In this document: piece after piece, positions 1 through 12,201 of the stretch | Position numbering within the stretch: position 1 is the stretch's first letter | Layout of the letters: every line of letters starts with the position of its first letter | Assembly (NCBI GenBank): GCA_905250115.1 | Contig: CAJNOI010000036.1 | Coordinates: 159,324 to 223,323 of the forward strand | Reading direction: 5' to 3' | Source of the DNA: Adineta steineri | Lineage: Eukaryota; Rotifera; Eurotatoria; Adinetida; Adinetidae | Length of the DNA stretch: 64,000 nucleotides | Notes under the pieces: generated by a model | Databases searched by the model: none | Seen by the model: the letters and a program-made list of their open reading frames with translations, nothing else | Told to the model about the DNA's origin: nothing | Program-made: the position numbers and the translations under genes

Positions 1-2909
1 TTAACACTCAAATGAAATCTTCTCTCTTTTTCTTCTTTTCAATTGACAATTTTTTTCTTCTTCGTGTGGAATAAGCTATTTTTTTCTTCTTCAATGGATC
101 GACTTTATGTCTCCTCTTTGTTCTTTCAACTTTTTCTTTTTTCGAAGTTCGTTCTATCTTTTCTTTTACACTATAGACAACATACGCAGAGTATGTGAGT
201 GTGTGTGTGTGTGTGTGTGTGGAAATTTATTTTGTTGTTATTATACATATTAAAAAATCAACCAAAAAAAAAAAGAAAGAATTTATCAAAACTTATGAAA
301 TTCATAATTGACCAAGTAATATTATATGACATAAGTGCTTAGAATGATCGATGAGTAACAGATATTTTTTATCGAAAAAATGTCGTCAGTTATCCATCAG
401 GATATATACCCATCTATCATTAACTATATGATATGATCAAACTGGATTACATTCGATTTTAGTTCTGATAAACTAATTTATTGATTTATTAGATTTGTCT
501 AGGGAAAAATTAATTTTTTTGCTAGAGTTATTTTTCAAGTGTTTCCGGTTAGTTTGACGGAATGCATTAAAAGGTTATTGATAATAACTTAAGTTTTTGC
601 ATCATTTAATCTCTTAGATTGATAGTATATACCATTTTGTAGGTTTTCCGCAAGAATGAATAGAATATTTCATTAGAACTATCATTTCTTATTTTTTGTC
701 GGCGGAGGGGGGGGTATGGTTTCAATCATAGAAATATAGAGTGTTTGGATAATTAAAAGAACTCTTATAAATATTTGCTAAGTACATAAGAGCTGAATCC
801 ATCTAAATCTAAATATTGATCATAATTTATATAACAAATAATCAGATCGTAATGTCATAGAATTATTCCATTATATAAATAATAAGTTTATATCAAGGTT
901 TTCTAAATCAGTTTTTACATTATGATCGATTAACTTATGAAGATGGCTATGAAATACTGATACTAAATAAATTGAAAATTTTATTACAAAACAAAATCCA
1001 CCTTGGAAGTATTCTTCTCTCCTTTAATATTATTTGTGTATTAAAGATAGATTGGCTTTGTGATATACGTTTGAACGGACTCAATCAGATCTAACGTTAA
1101 TTTTTCATTTGATTTTAACAAGAAGCAGTTGTTTTAAAAATTATTATATTAGACTACCTATAGGATCACTAAAAACGACTTTTCAACTTTTTAAAACTCA
1201 TGCAACTGTTCTATAAACAATCACACTCTAATTTCATTCAATCTGGCTGAAATTTATACTACAGATATTTGTAACTAATCTACAGAGATCATAAAGTTAA
1301 GAAACTCGTTTTTAGACAGAACCTTTAGGCATTTCTTTTTATAAAAAAAGAAAATGATATTTTCAAAAAGCTGACATATAGTTGTAGGTATCTGAAAATA
1401 ACTTCAATTCAATCGAATAAAGTTTGATGGAATCTTGCAGTGACAAGATAAGATCTCTGTAAAAATATTTTTCTCACTATCTATGATAAGAATTTCAGCT
1501 CGCTTGGTCATAATGTCTATGCATATATAGGACCTTGTAAAAAATCTCAAATTTTCTGTGTATCGTATAGAAAATCATATGACAATAAATGCTTACATTT
1601 AAATTATGGCTTTTAAGAGAACTGAGCGAAACAGCTGTTGCACTCATCTGTGTACTTCTAATAATGTCCTTTTTCGGAAGATATATGCAAAATAAACTTT
1701 ATTCTATGACATATATATTATTATCTTCTCAAATAGTTCTCTATTAGAAACATTTGATCTACTTTCAATGTGTTTCTAAAGACTTATAAGTCTTAGATCT
1801 CTTTGATCCTATATTTTTGTAAAAGATTTACAGCGTGACAATAAATTTAATGTATTGTATATATAACAGGATATAAATGTCTCACATAAACATGGGCTTC
1901 TCTATTATAAACCACTCATATTAATATACTTCTATCTAGCTGTTTATCATAATTATAAACATAATCATAGGAATTTTTTCAAAATGTACATTGAAATCAG
2001 ACTCGAATAAAAGATAAATATTCCCTTACAAAAAAACTATAATTTTGAATTTATTATAAATCCTCTCTAAGCATTTTATTTCATTTTGCATCTTAAAGAT
2101 CTTCATCTATCTTTCTAATATAATAACGAATATGATGATTAATAGTTGTCATATTATAACCAATGCTGACATTATCACTTTATACTTCATGCAAGTAAAA
2201 AATCTGTCTTTCGAATACTACTAAATTTTCATGATAATATAAATTGAAGCAAAATTCATATGGAAAGATCATACAGCATCTTGTATATTTATCTGTATAA
2301 TTGTAATGCGCTCTTATTACGATTTTTCTACCAGATGTCTATTCATAATGGTTATTTTTCTATTTGATTCAAAAATTTGAATCCATGTTGCATAACTTCA
2401 GTATAGAACAGTCAATATTCATTGACATCATATTTCTATATCTGAAATTGATCTATCTAATTTCTTTAGTTTTATTTCGATTTTTGATACTAGTCGATAG
2501 ATTACATATAAATTAATATGTCTCTTTTTCCATAAAATATGATACTCTATATGGTAAAGATCTTCAATAGAGAAAAATTAATTAAATATATCTCTATAAA
2601 ACCCTTGCTAAAGTTACAAAGCATGATATACAATAAAACTTAGTCTTCTTCCTTTTTTGAAGTATCTAGTCTAATTTCTATCTAAACAAAACTAATCTCT
2701 CGTATTCATAATAAGATAATGATTTGTTATTGTTTATCATATTACTGAAATAAATATCTTCATATATGATCATTATTTAAATAAAAATTAGAGTTAAATT
2801 TATTTGTTTTCATATCGCATAAATAATTAACAAAATGAAGAATAAAAAAATGAAACTCAACAAACACTATGTATGAAAAAGAAAACAGTAGCACCTTTAT
2901 TTATGTTAT
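1..2909. other. Intergenic, no gene recognised
   Basis: AT-rich sequence with stop codons throughout and no reading frame of gene-like length or composition on either strand. It holds a GT microsatellite near 199-221 and a G run near 704-714. I see no RNA gene or repeat with clear ends. It lies downstream of the minus-strand zinc-finger gene, whose stop is at 2910-2912, so the right edge should contain that gene's 3' UTR. Confidence 0.6.
199..221. repeat. (GT)n microsatellite
   Basis: About eleven uninterrupted GT dinucleotides. It has no relation to a gene. Confidence 0.9.
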
Positions 2910-4334
2910 TTATTTCGATTGAGCAAAAGATGAATGATGATGATGGTGATGATGATTATGTGCATGATGTTTTTGTAAAACAAATGTTGGTTCATCTGCA
3001 TTAACACCATGACATCGCTGCATATGTGTTTTAAGTCCTTGTCTTAATTTAAATTTTTTTGGACAACGTATACATTCAAAATTTCTTAAAGCTACATGAA
3101 CAATACTATGATGACGATTTAAATTTGATTTGTTTGAAAAATCTCGTCCACATAAAAGACAAGGGAATTTTTTTTGAAGTTGTGGTGGTATTGTTGTTTT
3201 AGGAGCAGTTATATCATGTTCATCAATTGTATTGGTTGATGATGGAGATATTGATGATGATGATTTAAGTATTTGTTGATGTTGTTGAGCAAGTAATGCA
3301 GCATGATGTGGATTTGAAACAATTGCAATTAATGCGCCTGTTGTTGGGTCAATAAATGGTGGAGTATTTGCTGCTGCTGCTGCGGCTGGTAAAGTTAAAG
3401 ATTTATAAGCTGAACCAAATGAAAGATTTGCTAAATCATTAGCATGACCATTAAGACCAGTTGAGAATATTCCTGTTCGATGATGTTTAGCTAAATCAGG
3501 ACTAAATAGAAGAGTGGGAGAAAAATTTTCCAGTGGATGAGATATGGGTGAATCTTTAAAAAGAAATAAAAAGGTTTATAAATATAGATTTATTTTTTTT
3601 TGTAATTACTTGATTGTCGTGAATGATTGAGCAATGAAGACTGAAATAGGAAAAAGAAAATAAATCTTTGTATTTAGAAAAACGGGTCTGTTTTTACTTT
3701 ATCTTCAGTATTAATTCTATGTGCTATTTTAGATTTTCGTCGTTTAGCACCAACTAATGTTGTTGTTGAAACTACTAAAGGTGATGTATGTCCATATCCA
3801 TTTGTTACAGTTACTGTTCGTGGTTTTTCTTCACCTTCTTCAGTATCATCATCTTCATTTATTGGGATTTGCTAAATAAAGAAAATATTTTTTTTTGCTA
3901 TTAGAAAAGAATAAGCAATCAAAGGTTACTTGATGATTTAATATGAAGGGAGTTGTAGAATTTGTTCGATGTCTTTGTCCTTGAAGAATAAGCGAACGTT
4001 TATAAAGATTATGTTCAATTTTATTCATTAATATATCTTGATCATTATTAAGTTGTTCAATATGATTTTGAATTTGTTCAATTTGTCGTATTGTATCACA
4101 ACATCGAAAACATATTAAACGAGTATTAATTATTCCATTATCATTTTTATGCCATAATTTTTGAAATTTTTTTGATGAAGTAAGAACACGTTCGATAGAT
4201 GCTACCGAACAACGATTACCATGTCGTCTATTAGATGATGAATAACCTATTGAAGAGCTATTTGTACTTATATTTGTAGATAAAAGAGCATAACATAGAG
4301 AACATCGACTTGTAGTTATACCAAATGTATACAT
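2910..4334 (-). CDS. C2H2 zinc-finger protein with ZAD-like N-terminus
   Basis: Probable nuclear DNA-binding protein. Exon 1 (about 3930-4334) starts MYTFGITTSRC and carries two CxxC pairs (CSLC near residue 11 and CFRC near residue 75, the latter in an ICxxC context). This spacing resembles the four-cysteine zinc-finger-associated domain (ZAD). Next come an acidic segment, a basic patch (AKRRKS) and a Ser/Ala/Gln-rich linker. Two consecutive C2H2 fingers lie near the C-terminus (FPCLLCGRDF..HHSIVH and FECIRCPKKF..HMQRCH). The protein ends in a His run encoded by a CAT repeat (HAHNHHHHHHSSFAQSK). At least three short introns lie near 3550-3640, 3690 and 3875-3930. The ATG at 4332-4334 is the first in frame. 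I cannot name an orthologue; the fingers are certain, the ZAD is inference. Confidence 0.8.
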
Positions 4335-5128
4335 ATTGAAAGGAGCTTGATTAGTTCAATTTATAAATGAAAGTAAGCACGACCTTATTATTTGTTTGTT
4401 TGTTTCTTTTCTTTTTGCGTTCTGATCTCTTTTCATTCACACGTGATGATGCTAGTAGTTGTCGTCATCGTCGTTATATTCATGCTACTACTCTACTACT
4501 GAAGATGTTAGTAGAATAGAAACGCTCCAGGATGATACATTTTCTGTATCGAATATCAAGCAAAAGCGACGACTACGCGTGCGCGCGCGCCCAATTTTTA
4601 GCGTGGTGATGAGAACAACAACAACAACAAGAAGACATTTTCCCGATCTCTTTCTTTTTTTTTCCTCTCGTAGTGACTTGCATAATCTTGCATTTTTTTT
4701 TCTTCGTAGTACTAGCTGTCGCTTGTACAATTCCTATCTCTCTCTCTATCTCTCCTTCTCTTTCGCTCTGTTTCTTTCTCTCACACAATTTTCTTCTATG
4801 CATATGTCGTTACATCACTACACTAACTTTCGTCACTCGCATATATATATACATAAGCGATCCTTGATGTATATGTATGTGTGCTACTTGGAAGATTGTT
4901 TCTTTCCCCAATTGTATGTATATATATATATACATGTGTGTGTGTGTGTGTGCGAGCCAGGCGCTCTATAAAATAAGACGACAAACATTCGAGTCGATCA
5001 ACATTTATTTGATAGACCGACGTCCGTTCTCCTGGTAATATACAGGAATATTATATGAGAAAAGGAGCAAGCAAGAAAGAAAACGGATTTTCTCTTCTTC
5101 TTCTTCTTCTTCTCAGCAGTACTTCTAT

Positions 5129-5129
<1 letters not shown>

Positions 5130-5164
<35 letters not shown>
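5130..5164. repeat. (GAT)n microsatellite
   Basis: About eleven GAT/ATG triplets just downstream of a TTC-rich tract at 5091-5113. Confidence 0.9.
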
Positions 5165-5862
5165 CAACGATCAAGATCATCGCTTGTTTCTTATCATTAT
5201 CAACAGGATCCAACGACCAATATTATACGCATAATATATAATAGAGTAATGACTGATGGCCAAATCATCAACTAGAATTTTTTTGCTCTCGCTCTTTCTT
5301 TCTCTATCTTGCGAAATAAAAATTGGTGAATAAATGGGTGAATAGGTGTGAAACAAGTCTCACATTCTCATTTCATTTTATATTTGGTCACATATGCTCA
5401 TATAAATGAATGAATGCACTATCGTACAAATGTAATTTAAAACATATATATATAAATATATACATATGTGAATCTATGCATTAAAAAGCAATCAAAATTA
5501 ATTTTATCAAAAATGATAGAATAACTGTAGCAAAATTTTTACTTTAAAAGAAAACTCTTGTATATTTCAAAGTACAAATTTTTTTTCTAGTCTTGGTAAA
5601 ATACATATACATATATATTATCTAAGGCATGTGTTGATATGATTAACTTTGCCTATGACAAAAGAATGCCATGATTGTCCCATCTTTCTCTTTACTCTTC
5701 ATTTCTTTTTTTAGTACAGTTGATTGGATTACTTTTCTGACTGCTTTCATCATTCAAGGTTTGACCGAGCATGCATCTACAAACATCTTCGCCATACTCT
5801 TTTCTCGTCATCACCCGTCGACGATAGATACTACCAAACAGAGATAACATGTATATAAGAGC

Positions 5863-5887
5863 GAAGAAGAAGAAGAAGAAGAAGAAA
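5863..5887. repeat. (GAA)n microsatellite
   Basis: About eight GAA triplets followed by an A-rich run. Confidence 0.85.
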
Positions 5888-6613
5888 AAAGAAGACAAAA
5901 AGTGTGAGATGTACATGCATTACTCGAGATGCGTATGTCGCAGCATCGGTATATTGAAAAAGACAACAACAACAGCAGCAGCAGCAGCAGTAACAGTCTA
6001 TATTTATTACGCGTCTCTTCTTTCTTTTGCGCTTCCATACGATGTACTGTGTACGTGTTTCTTCCTCTTATATGCACAACGATGATTGACATCACCCATG
6101 AGCAGCGGCAGCCGCTCGTATATGGCGACGTAAAGAATAGATATGGAAGAAGAAGAAGATGGGTAAAGAGGGAGGAATGGGGTGACTTTTGAAGGAGACA
6201 TCCCTGTATTATGCTACAATCATAAGAAAACGTAGAAGAATGTTGCCATTTGCGTTTCGAGTGACTGACGCGTATATGCAATATAACTATCATCATCATC
6301 CTTCTAATAGAAAAGAAGTAGTTTCTGGAAAATAGAAAGTCAAGGAGGAGAGAATAAGACGACACATACATATGCTGTGAGAAAGAATGATACTAATCAT
6401 GATTTGTTGCAATGGTATATTTACTCTTTTTCTTGCATATAACTTTATAATTGAAAGATATTATATAATTGATTAATATATATATTCTGAGTATACGAAA
6501 ATTATTTTTTCACTGTTTTCAAAAAAATAAAAAATTATCAAACAAATCTTATATGTTAAGTTTATGAAATTATGAAAGAAAGACTCTGATTTCAAAATAA
6601 AAAAAATAGAATA

Positions 6614-8544
6614 TTATGTTGAGGATGTACTTGATGCTGACATAATTGGTGGTATTCGTGCAAGACGATGTAATTTAGGGATCTTTGAATCTACTTCATT
6701 ATCATTATCATAATCTTTTGATATACGTAATAAATCATTTGCTGTTCGAAGTAATGCATAATCACTACTTTGAGCAATTGGTTTTAATGGACGATCTTCA
6801 TCATGAAAATTTATATATCTTGCCATACCAGTCTATTCAATAAAAATAACACAAAAAAATAGAAGAAATATTCTGTAATAATTTACTTGATATCGTTTTG
6901 GATCACCTTTTTTTAATTTGGAATCATGGTATAATACACCTGGTACTGGATGAATAAGATCAGCAACTTCAGTCGATTGTTCAGGCATTACTAGAAAAAC
7001 AAAATTTCGTTTTATGATTCAAGAAATATTTAGATAAACGAAACCAATTTTCACAGGAGTAAATTTTTGATCAGATCGAGAAAGTTTCATTTTCCGTGTT
7101 TGTTTCGATGGTGATAATATTTCACGTTTAGATCGTCTTGGTTTAACAATATCACATGTAAGACGAACACTATAAACATAATTTGAATGAAAAAACAAAG
7201 AAAATCTATCAATTCATCAAACCTTCTTGTTGCAAATTTATCTGGATCAAGTTTAGTCATCGAAACAACATTTCCTTCATCATTAAGTTCTAATTCTCGA
7301 TATCCAGGTGGTCGACTAAGAATACCCTATACAGAAAGTTTTTCCTAAGTAAATATTATCATTAGAAAATTACTTTAAGCATTGCATGAGCAGCAGCTGG
7401 TGCTTTAGAAATCATTTCTTCAATATGATGATCATCGAATAATTTTGATTCACTTCTTTTGGTAGTTTTTGTTGCTCCGGTTACTTCACTTATATTTGTC
7501 ATTGAATGAAGTGTATCAGAACCAAATTGAGATGATAATTTTGGTACATTCATACGTCGACGTTTTGGTGTTATAGCTGTTGATGTTCGTTGAAATAAAT
7601 CAGATAATGGTTCAAGCTTTAGAAGAAAAAAGAAGGAGAAATAGAATTGTAATAGGAAAACATATTTACTTTAGGTGGGCGTGTATCAATAACTAGAATA
7701 TCATGATTAGATGCTTGTCTTTGAAAAGATAATCGACGTGTAGGTTGTTTAGTTGATAATTCTTCTATATTATTTTCTTGATCAATAGAATCAGTTTCAT
7801 GTAATTGTCTACTTTGTTTATCAGAATTAGTTGAACCTGTTGAAGGTCTCTGTAGTTCATCAAGATTTTCTGATATTTGTTTATTTATAGGAGCTGAAGA
7901 TGAACGTTCAGGAGTTGGTATTGATATTATCTCAATACTAAATAATAATAATAAATATTCTCAATAATATTCGAAATTGAATAAGAACGAACTCTTGAGG
8001 ACGTTCTTCACGACAAGCAGGTACAACACCTTCACCCCAATTATCCATTGAACAAGCTATAGGTTCTAAAATAGAATATAAAAACTTAATATCATCATAT
8101 CATTTATTTTTTGTTTTATACCATCATCATCTATCCAAAAAGCACCATTTGCTGGTTTTGGTTCATCTCTTTCTAAAAATGCCCACTATATAAAAAAATA
8201 TAATTAAAAAATCTTTTGTATAATTATTATATTACTTGAACAACAGTTGATAATGCATGTTCTGTTCTCATTAATGTAAATGATAATAATTGTCTACGAA
8301 GATATATTTGTTGAATTTGTTGTGATGCATCTTTCCAAATATTTTCAAATATATCGGCAATAAAATTTTCTGTATCATCACTTTCTAATAATGATACCCA
8401 ATCTGTTTCATTGAATCTACCAGGTACAATTTCTAAAACATTTGTTAATTGTTTGTCACCTTTGCCTACAGTTTTTCCGGCTGTTTTTCCCAAGGTTGTT
8501 TTAGCTGTTGGTTTTGCTGGTTTTGCAGCTCCTTTTGTTGTCAT
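6614..8544 (-). CDS. C2orf81-like protein
   Basis: Homologue of the vertebrate C2orf81 family, whose molecular role is not established. Exon 1 (about 8235-8544) has a Lys/Ala/Thr-rich start and then the family's best conserved block, EIVPGRFNETDW followed by a helix ending LRRQLLSFTLMRTEHAL. The next exon continues WAFLERDEPKP..WIDDDG, and a third has ACSMDNWGEG, matching the order W-x-FL-x-RDE, acidic, D-x-W-x-x-G known from the family. The middle is disordered and Ser/Thr-rich. Near the end, HPVPGVLYHDSKLKKGDPKRY matches the family's C-terminal PGV motif. The last exon, 6614-6831, ends SASSTSST. There are about nine exons with short introns. The ATG at 8542-8544 is the first in frame; a TTTTTAG acceptor-like site lies about 14 bp upstream. 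Confidence 0.72.
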
Positions 8545-11099
8545 TGTTTTCAATAATCTAAAAATCGATCGGAATTATCGTTAAATGACCATTAAGTAGA
8601 TGTTGTCGTTGACAACCTTAAATTGTGATTTAAAACAATTTAGAAGTGACATCTTTTCTATTGTTGTTGAAGAGATGAATGTAAATGTTGTTTTAAATGT
8701 ATTCTCAGGCAAAATACAATGAACTTTCATAGTTACAAGAACTTACCATTATAATCCCACTAGAATATTTTAATTCATCAAAGGGTATTATAGTTGAGTG
8801 ACAAGCTTAATTTTAACCAATGCAAAAAATTTCTTAATTTATTTATTGTTTATACTCATAACACAAAAAAAATACAGGTGTGATTTTACAATGAATACAA
8901 ACATATTGTTCATAGTTTTCAGTTTCGATTGACAGCAGCCTCATATTTATCTTCGATTAAAATAATATCAAATTTCAAGTGCATGAAGAAATCGTTAAAA
9001 TATGGCTTTAATTGATAGAAGAACTAGGAAAGGGAATATTCACATGTTACACAAATGTAATCAATTTATAATAGAACAACACATTGTAATATATACATAG
9101 ATTATTGAATATCTAAGAACAGTAGCTTCGTTCAATACGTTACCTGTCTGAAAATGAGGGATTATTAGTTATATATGTGGAAGCCCGATGTCATTTTTTT
9201 TTAATTAATGGTCCATCTAATATGTGATAGAACATGCAGCAAAGTTCTTGGTGAATTTAATTTACCATGAAGTATATAGCTGATACAAATAATAGATAGA
9301 TAGATTTATTTACTATTAGATATAATAGATAATCTTCATACAAATATAGTAGGGATTTTGTCTGTCCATGTAATATTAGATAAAATCTCAAATATTTTCT
9401 TCAATACATCAAATTATTTATATCATAGAAGTTATAATTGAATGTATGAATATGACCACAAAAAAACTTACTTATTTGTATGATTCATGTATACAGAATA
9501 GAAAATCATGTAATTGCATTTTATTCTTTTCAGTTATATATATAAAATACCTGATAAACTATTTTTCATTTGATATAAAAAGAAAATGACATTTCTGATG
9601 AAGAAACGGACATTATTTATGATGTATTTCATTTTTACTAATTAAAATACAAAATTACGGAATGAATCTAGTGTAAATTTTTATTGTAATCAATGAAAAT
9701 CAAATGCATCAAGAATAATGATCGTTTCATCATTTTAATCTGATTTTCTTTATTCCCCTGGGATATATATACATAATAAAAATATCCCCAAACACTATCG
9801 GCATCGTTTTTATTTACTAGTTATAATAATTAGTCTTTTGATCAATGTCTCAATTGTAAAACAAACATAGTTCTAATTCAAGACAAGATTATAGTTGAAA
9901 TTATTGATTACAAATACGATTTTTTCTCGTTGACTTCGTAGTTTAAAACGAACTAATAATCAGCTAACTATGTTAATACTCAAATCAAGCTCAATTAAAG
10001 TCAATTGATAATAATTTGATGGAATTACTATGAGTATGACATGAGCACACGTGATAGTGTCGGTTGGTGGTGAAGCAATTACTTCAATTCTTCTTGTTAG
10101 TTACCTTAGAAGTACTGATCTTTTTTCTTCCGTTCAAATAATATTTTCAATTAAATGTATTTATCAAGTTATCACAAACATTTTTCCGATTTTCAAATAT
10201 AGCTCTTGCTAATTAGTATCTTTTCCTTTCAATTTAATATTAATTTTGAAGGTAAGGAATGTAGTTTTAGTCGTGAATGTAAACATTCAATGATTATATA
10301 ACGATAGTCATAACAAAAAAAATTGAAAATTACCTAAAAAAACTAGTGTATAGAGAATAAGTAAAACAAAATCGTTAATTTATTCTTTATCCTATGATTT
10401 TTTTATCTATTAGTATCTTATACTAATGACGTACGTGTGTAAAATCATGATCAGAAGTACACATCAATAATCAAAAGAATCTTTGCAAAGTAGATATATC
10501 ATATAAATATGATATTGATACAACATTGTATGTTTTTTTTTAATTTGAATCTGTATGTGTACATAACTGATTAAACTATTTCTATTGAAAAAGAAAAGAT
10601 GCTTTGAACCAGAAAATTTCTCATATCCTTTATAATGACTTGTATGTTTACTTTTTCTACCTGACAAAACTATGATCGAGACTATACTCACGACATCGTT
10701 TAGAAATTCGATATTTCTTATTTACTTTAATCATCGCTCTTGCTACTGTATCGTAATAAAATTGAAGTAAAGAGAAAATTTAAAAATGATAAGATAAGAG
10801 ATTGTGAATAGAAGAAAATGAATCTTCTAGTTTAATATTTATACTAACATGTAAACATTCAAAAGAAGATTTTATTACTTCACGTATTGTCTAATAAAAC
10901 AAAATGAGTTAATCCGATAAATACTTGTGAATATAGAATTGAAATTTGATATACGATTTAAAAATTTATAAGAAATGTTCGCTACGCCAACATTTAACAT
11001 ACAAGACAATGACATAATAAATAATCGAGATGTATTTTAAAAATAAAGGTTTCTTTAAAAAAGTAAATATTAACTGTTTGTATAATACAAAAAACAAAA
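8545..11099. other. Intergenic, nothing recognised
   Basis: AT-rich spacer between two minus-strand genes. A frame at 10464-10691 is made of Ile/Tyr/Lys-rich random-looking sequence and is not supported. I see no RNA gene, tandem array or inverted-repeat element. Confidence 0.55.
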
Positions 11100-12201
11100 T
11101 TAGCAATAAACCCATTCAGGATGATCTTTTGGACGGCAATCTTTTGGACATTCTCCAAAAGGTGGTCTACCAAAACCACAACAAGGTCGTACACAACCTA
11201 TAAAACAATTGGTTTCATTGAATGATGGACGTTGTGTTGGAAATGGTAGTGGTTGTTGTCCAAAATTACTTTTACAAAGAAAACTATCATGTACAATAAT
11301 ACTTGATTTAGCATGTGGCCAAATTTCATTCGCAAGAAATGTTTGATCATTTCGACCACCATAGTTTTTAATTAAATCTTCGCGATGAATTTTATTATAA
11401 ATTATACGAGATAAATTTGCATTAAGCGAAGGCCGAAAACCCCACATACCACCAAGCATTGGTACACCATGCATTGGATGATCACGCATAGCATGAAATG
11501 ATTTATTTGATGCTAACCATGCATTAACAGCTGAACGTTCACGCTGTGTTAATGCTGAATCAAGATCACGACTCATCACTGAAAGAATGAAAAAAAAATC
11601 GATTTTGTGTATTATTATTGATCGCGATGAAATATTTACTTATATCAACGAGTGGATCACCTGCTGGTATAAAACGCCAAATTTTAGGTGGAATAAATAG
11701 TTTTGAATTCATATTACAAAAATCAACATTCGGATTTTGACATTCTATAGGACATACGATATCTGTTGTATTTATAGTATTATCATGATAAACACGTAAG
11801 GTAAATCCATCGGAATAAACTTTATTCATATCATTAATAAGTTCATTCAAGAAATTAAGTGATCTGTTAAATTGAAACATTTTATTTTCTTTGGGTCCAA
11901 ATAAACTAACCGATATGATTCGTTGATTTGGTCCACGACGATTAGCATATTGACTGCAATGCAAAGATGATGTTTCCGCAGAATTCGTTGTTAAATTAGA
12001 TAATAATGGAAGTAATTCAGGTCTTATACAAGAACATTCTGGTCGTCGACGATAATCAGCATTTATAGTTGTATAAATTGAAGTTGTTTGTTGATAATTA
12101 TAACGAAATAGAATATAAATAATAGAGGAAAATATAGTAACAGCAATTATAAAATGAATAAAGAAACGTTGTGTAATTGGCATTGTTGACGCTTGCACCA
12201 T
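11100..12201 (-). CDS. Type II membrane protein, probable glycosyltransferase
   Basis: Two exons (12201-11640 and 11578-11100) separated by a 61-bp intron give a protein of about 347 residues. A short cytoplasmic N-terminus is followed by one hydrophobic segment (about residues 13-34, FFIHFIIAVTIFSSIIYILF), the layout of a Golgi type II enzyme. The lumenal part has several N-x-S/T sites and many cysteines. At the exon junction it reads DIMMSRDLDS, a DxD-type motif that binds a metal-nucleotide sugar in GT-A fold enzymes. It is followed by the striking block RDHPMHGVPMLGGMWGFR. The C-terminus is Cys/Pro-rich (CVRPCCGFGRPPFGECPKDC). I do not recognise the family or its substrate. The transferase call rests on topology and the RDLDS motif and is inference. 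Confidence 0.7.

Larger units (their letters stand above)
4335..6613. other. Repeat-rich spacer, no convincing gene
   Basis: The spacer between two minus-strand genes contains microsatellites and pyrimidine runs (TTC near 5091-5113, GAT at 5130-5164, GAA near 5863-5887, CAG/CAA near 5965-5990, TA/TG near 4918-4952). Several open frames of 60-190 codons exist on both strands. They are built from these repeats and read as poly-Ser, poly-Leu, poly-Lys or poly-Ile without domains, so I do not call them genes. The left part should hold the promoter and 5' UTR of the zinc-finger gene. Confidence 0.6.

Noticed and set aside
4459-6371. Several open frames of 60-190 codons on both strands
   Set aside because: They run through microsatellites and pyrimidine tracts and overlap on opposite strands. 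Products are poly-Ser, poly-Leu, poly-Ile or poly-Lys with no domain.
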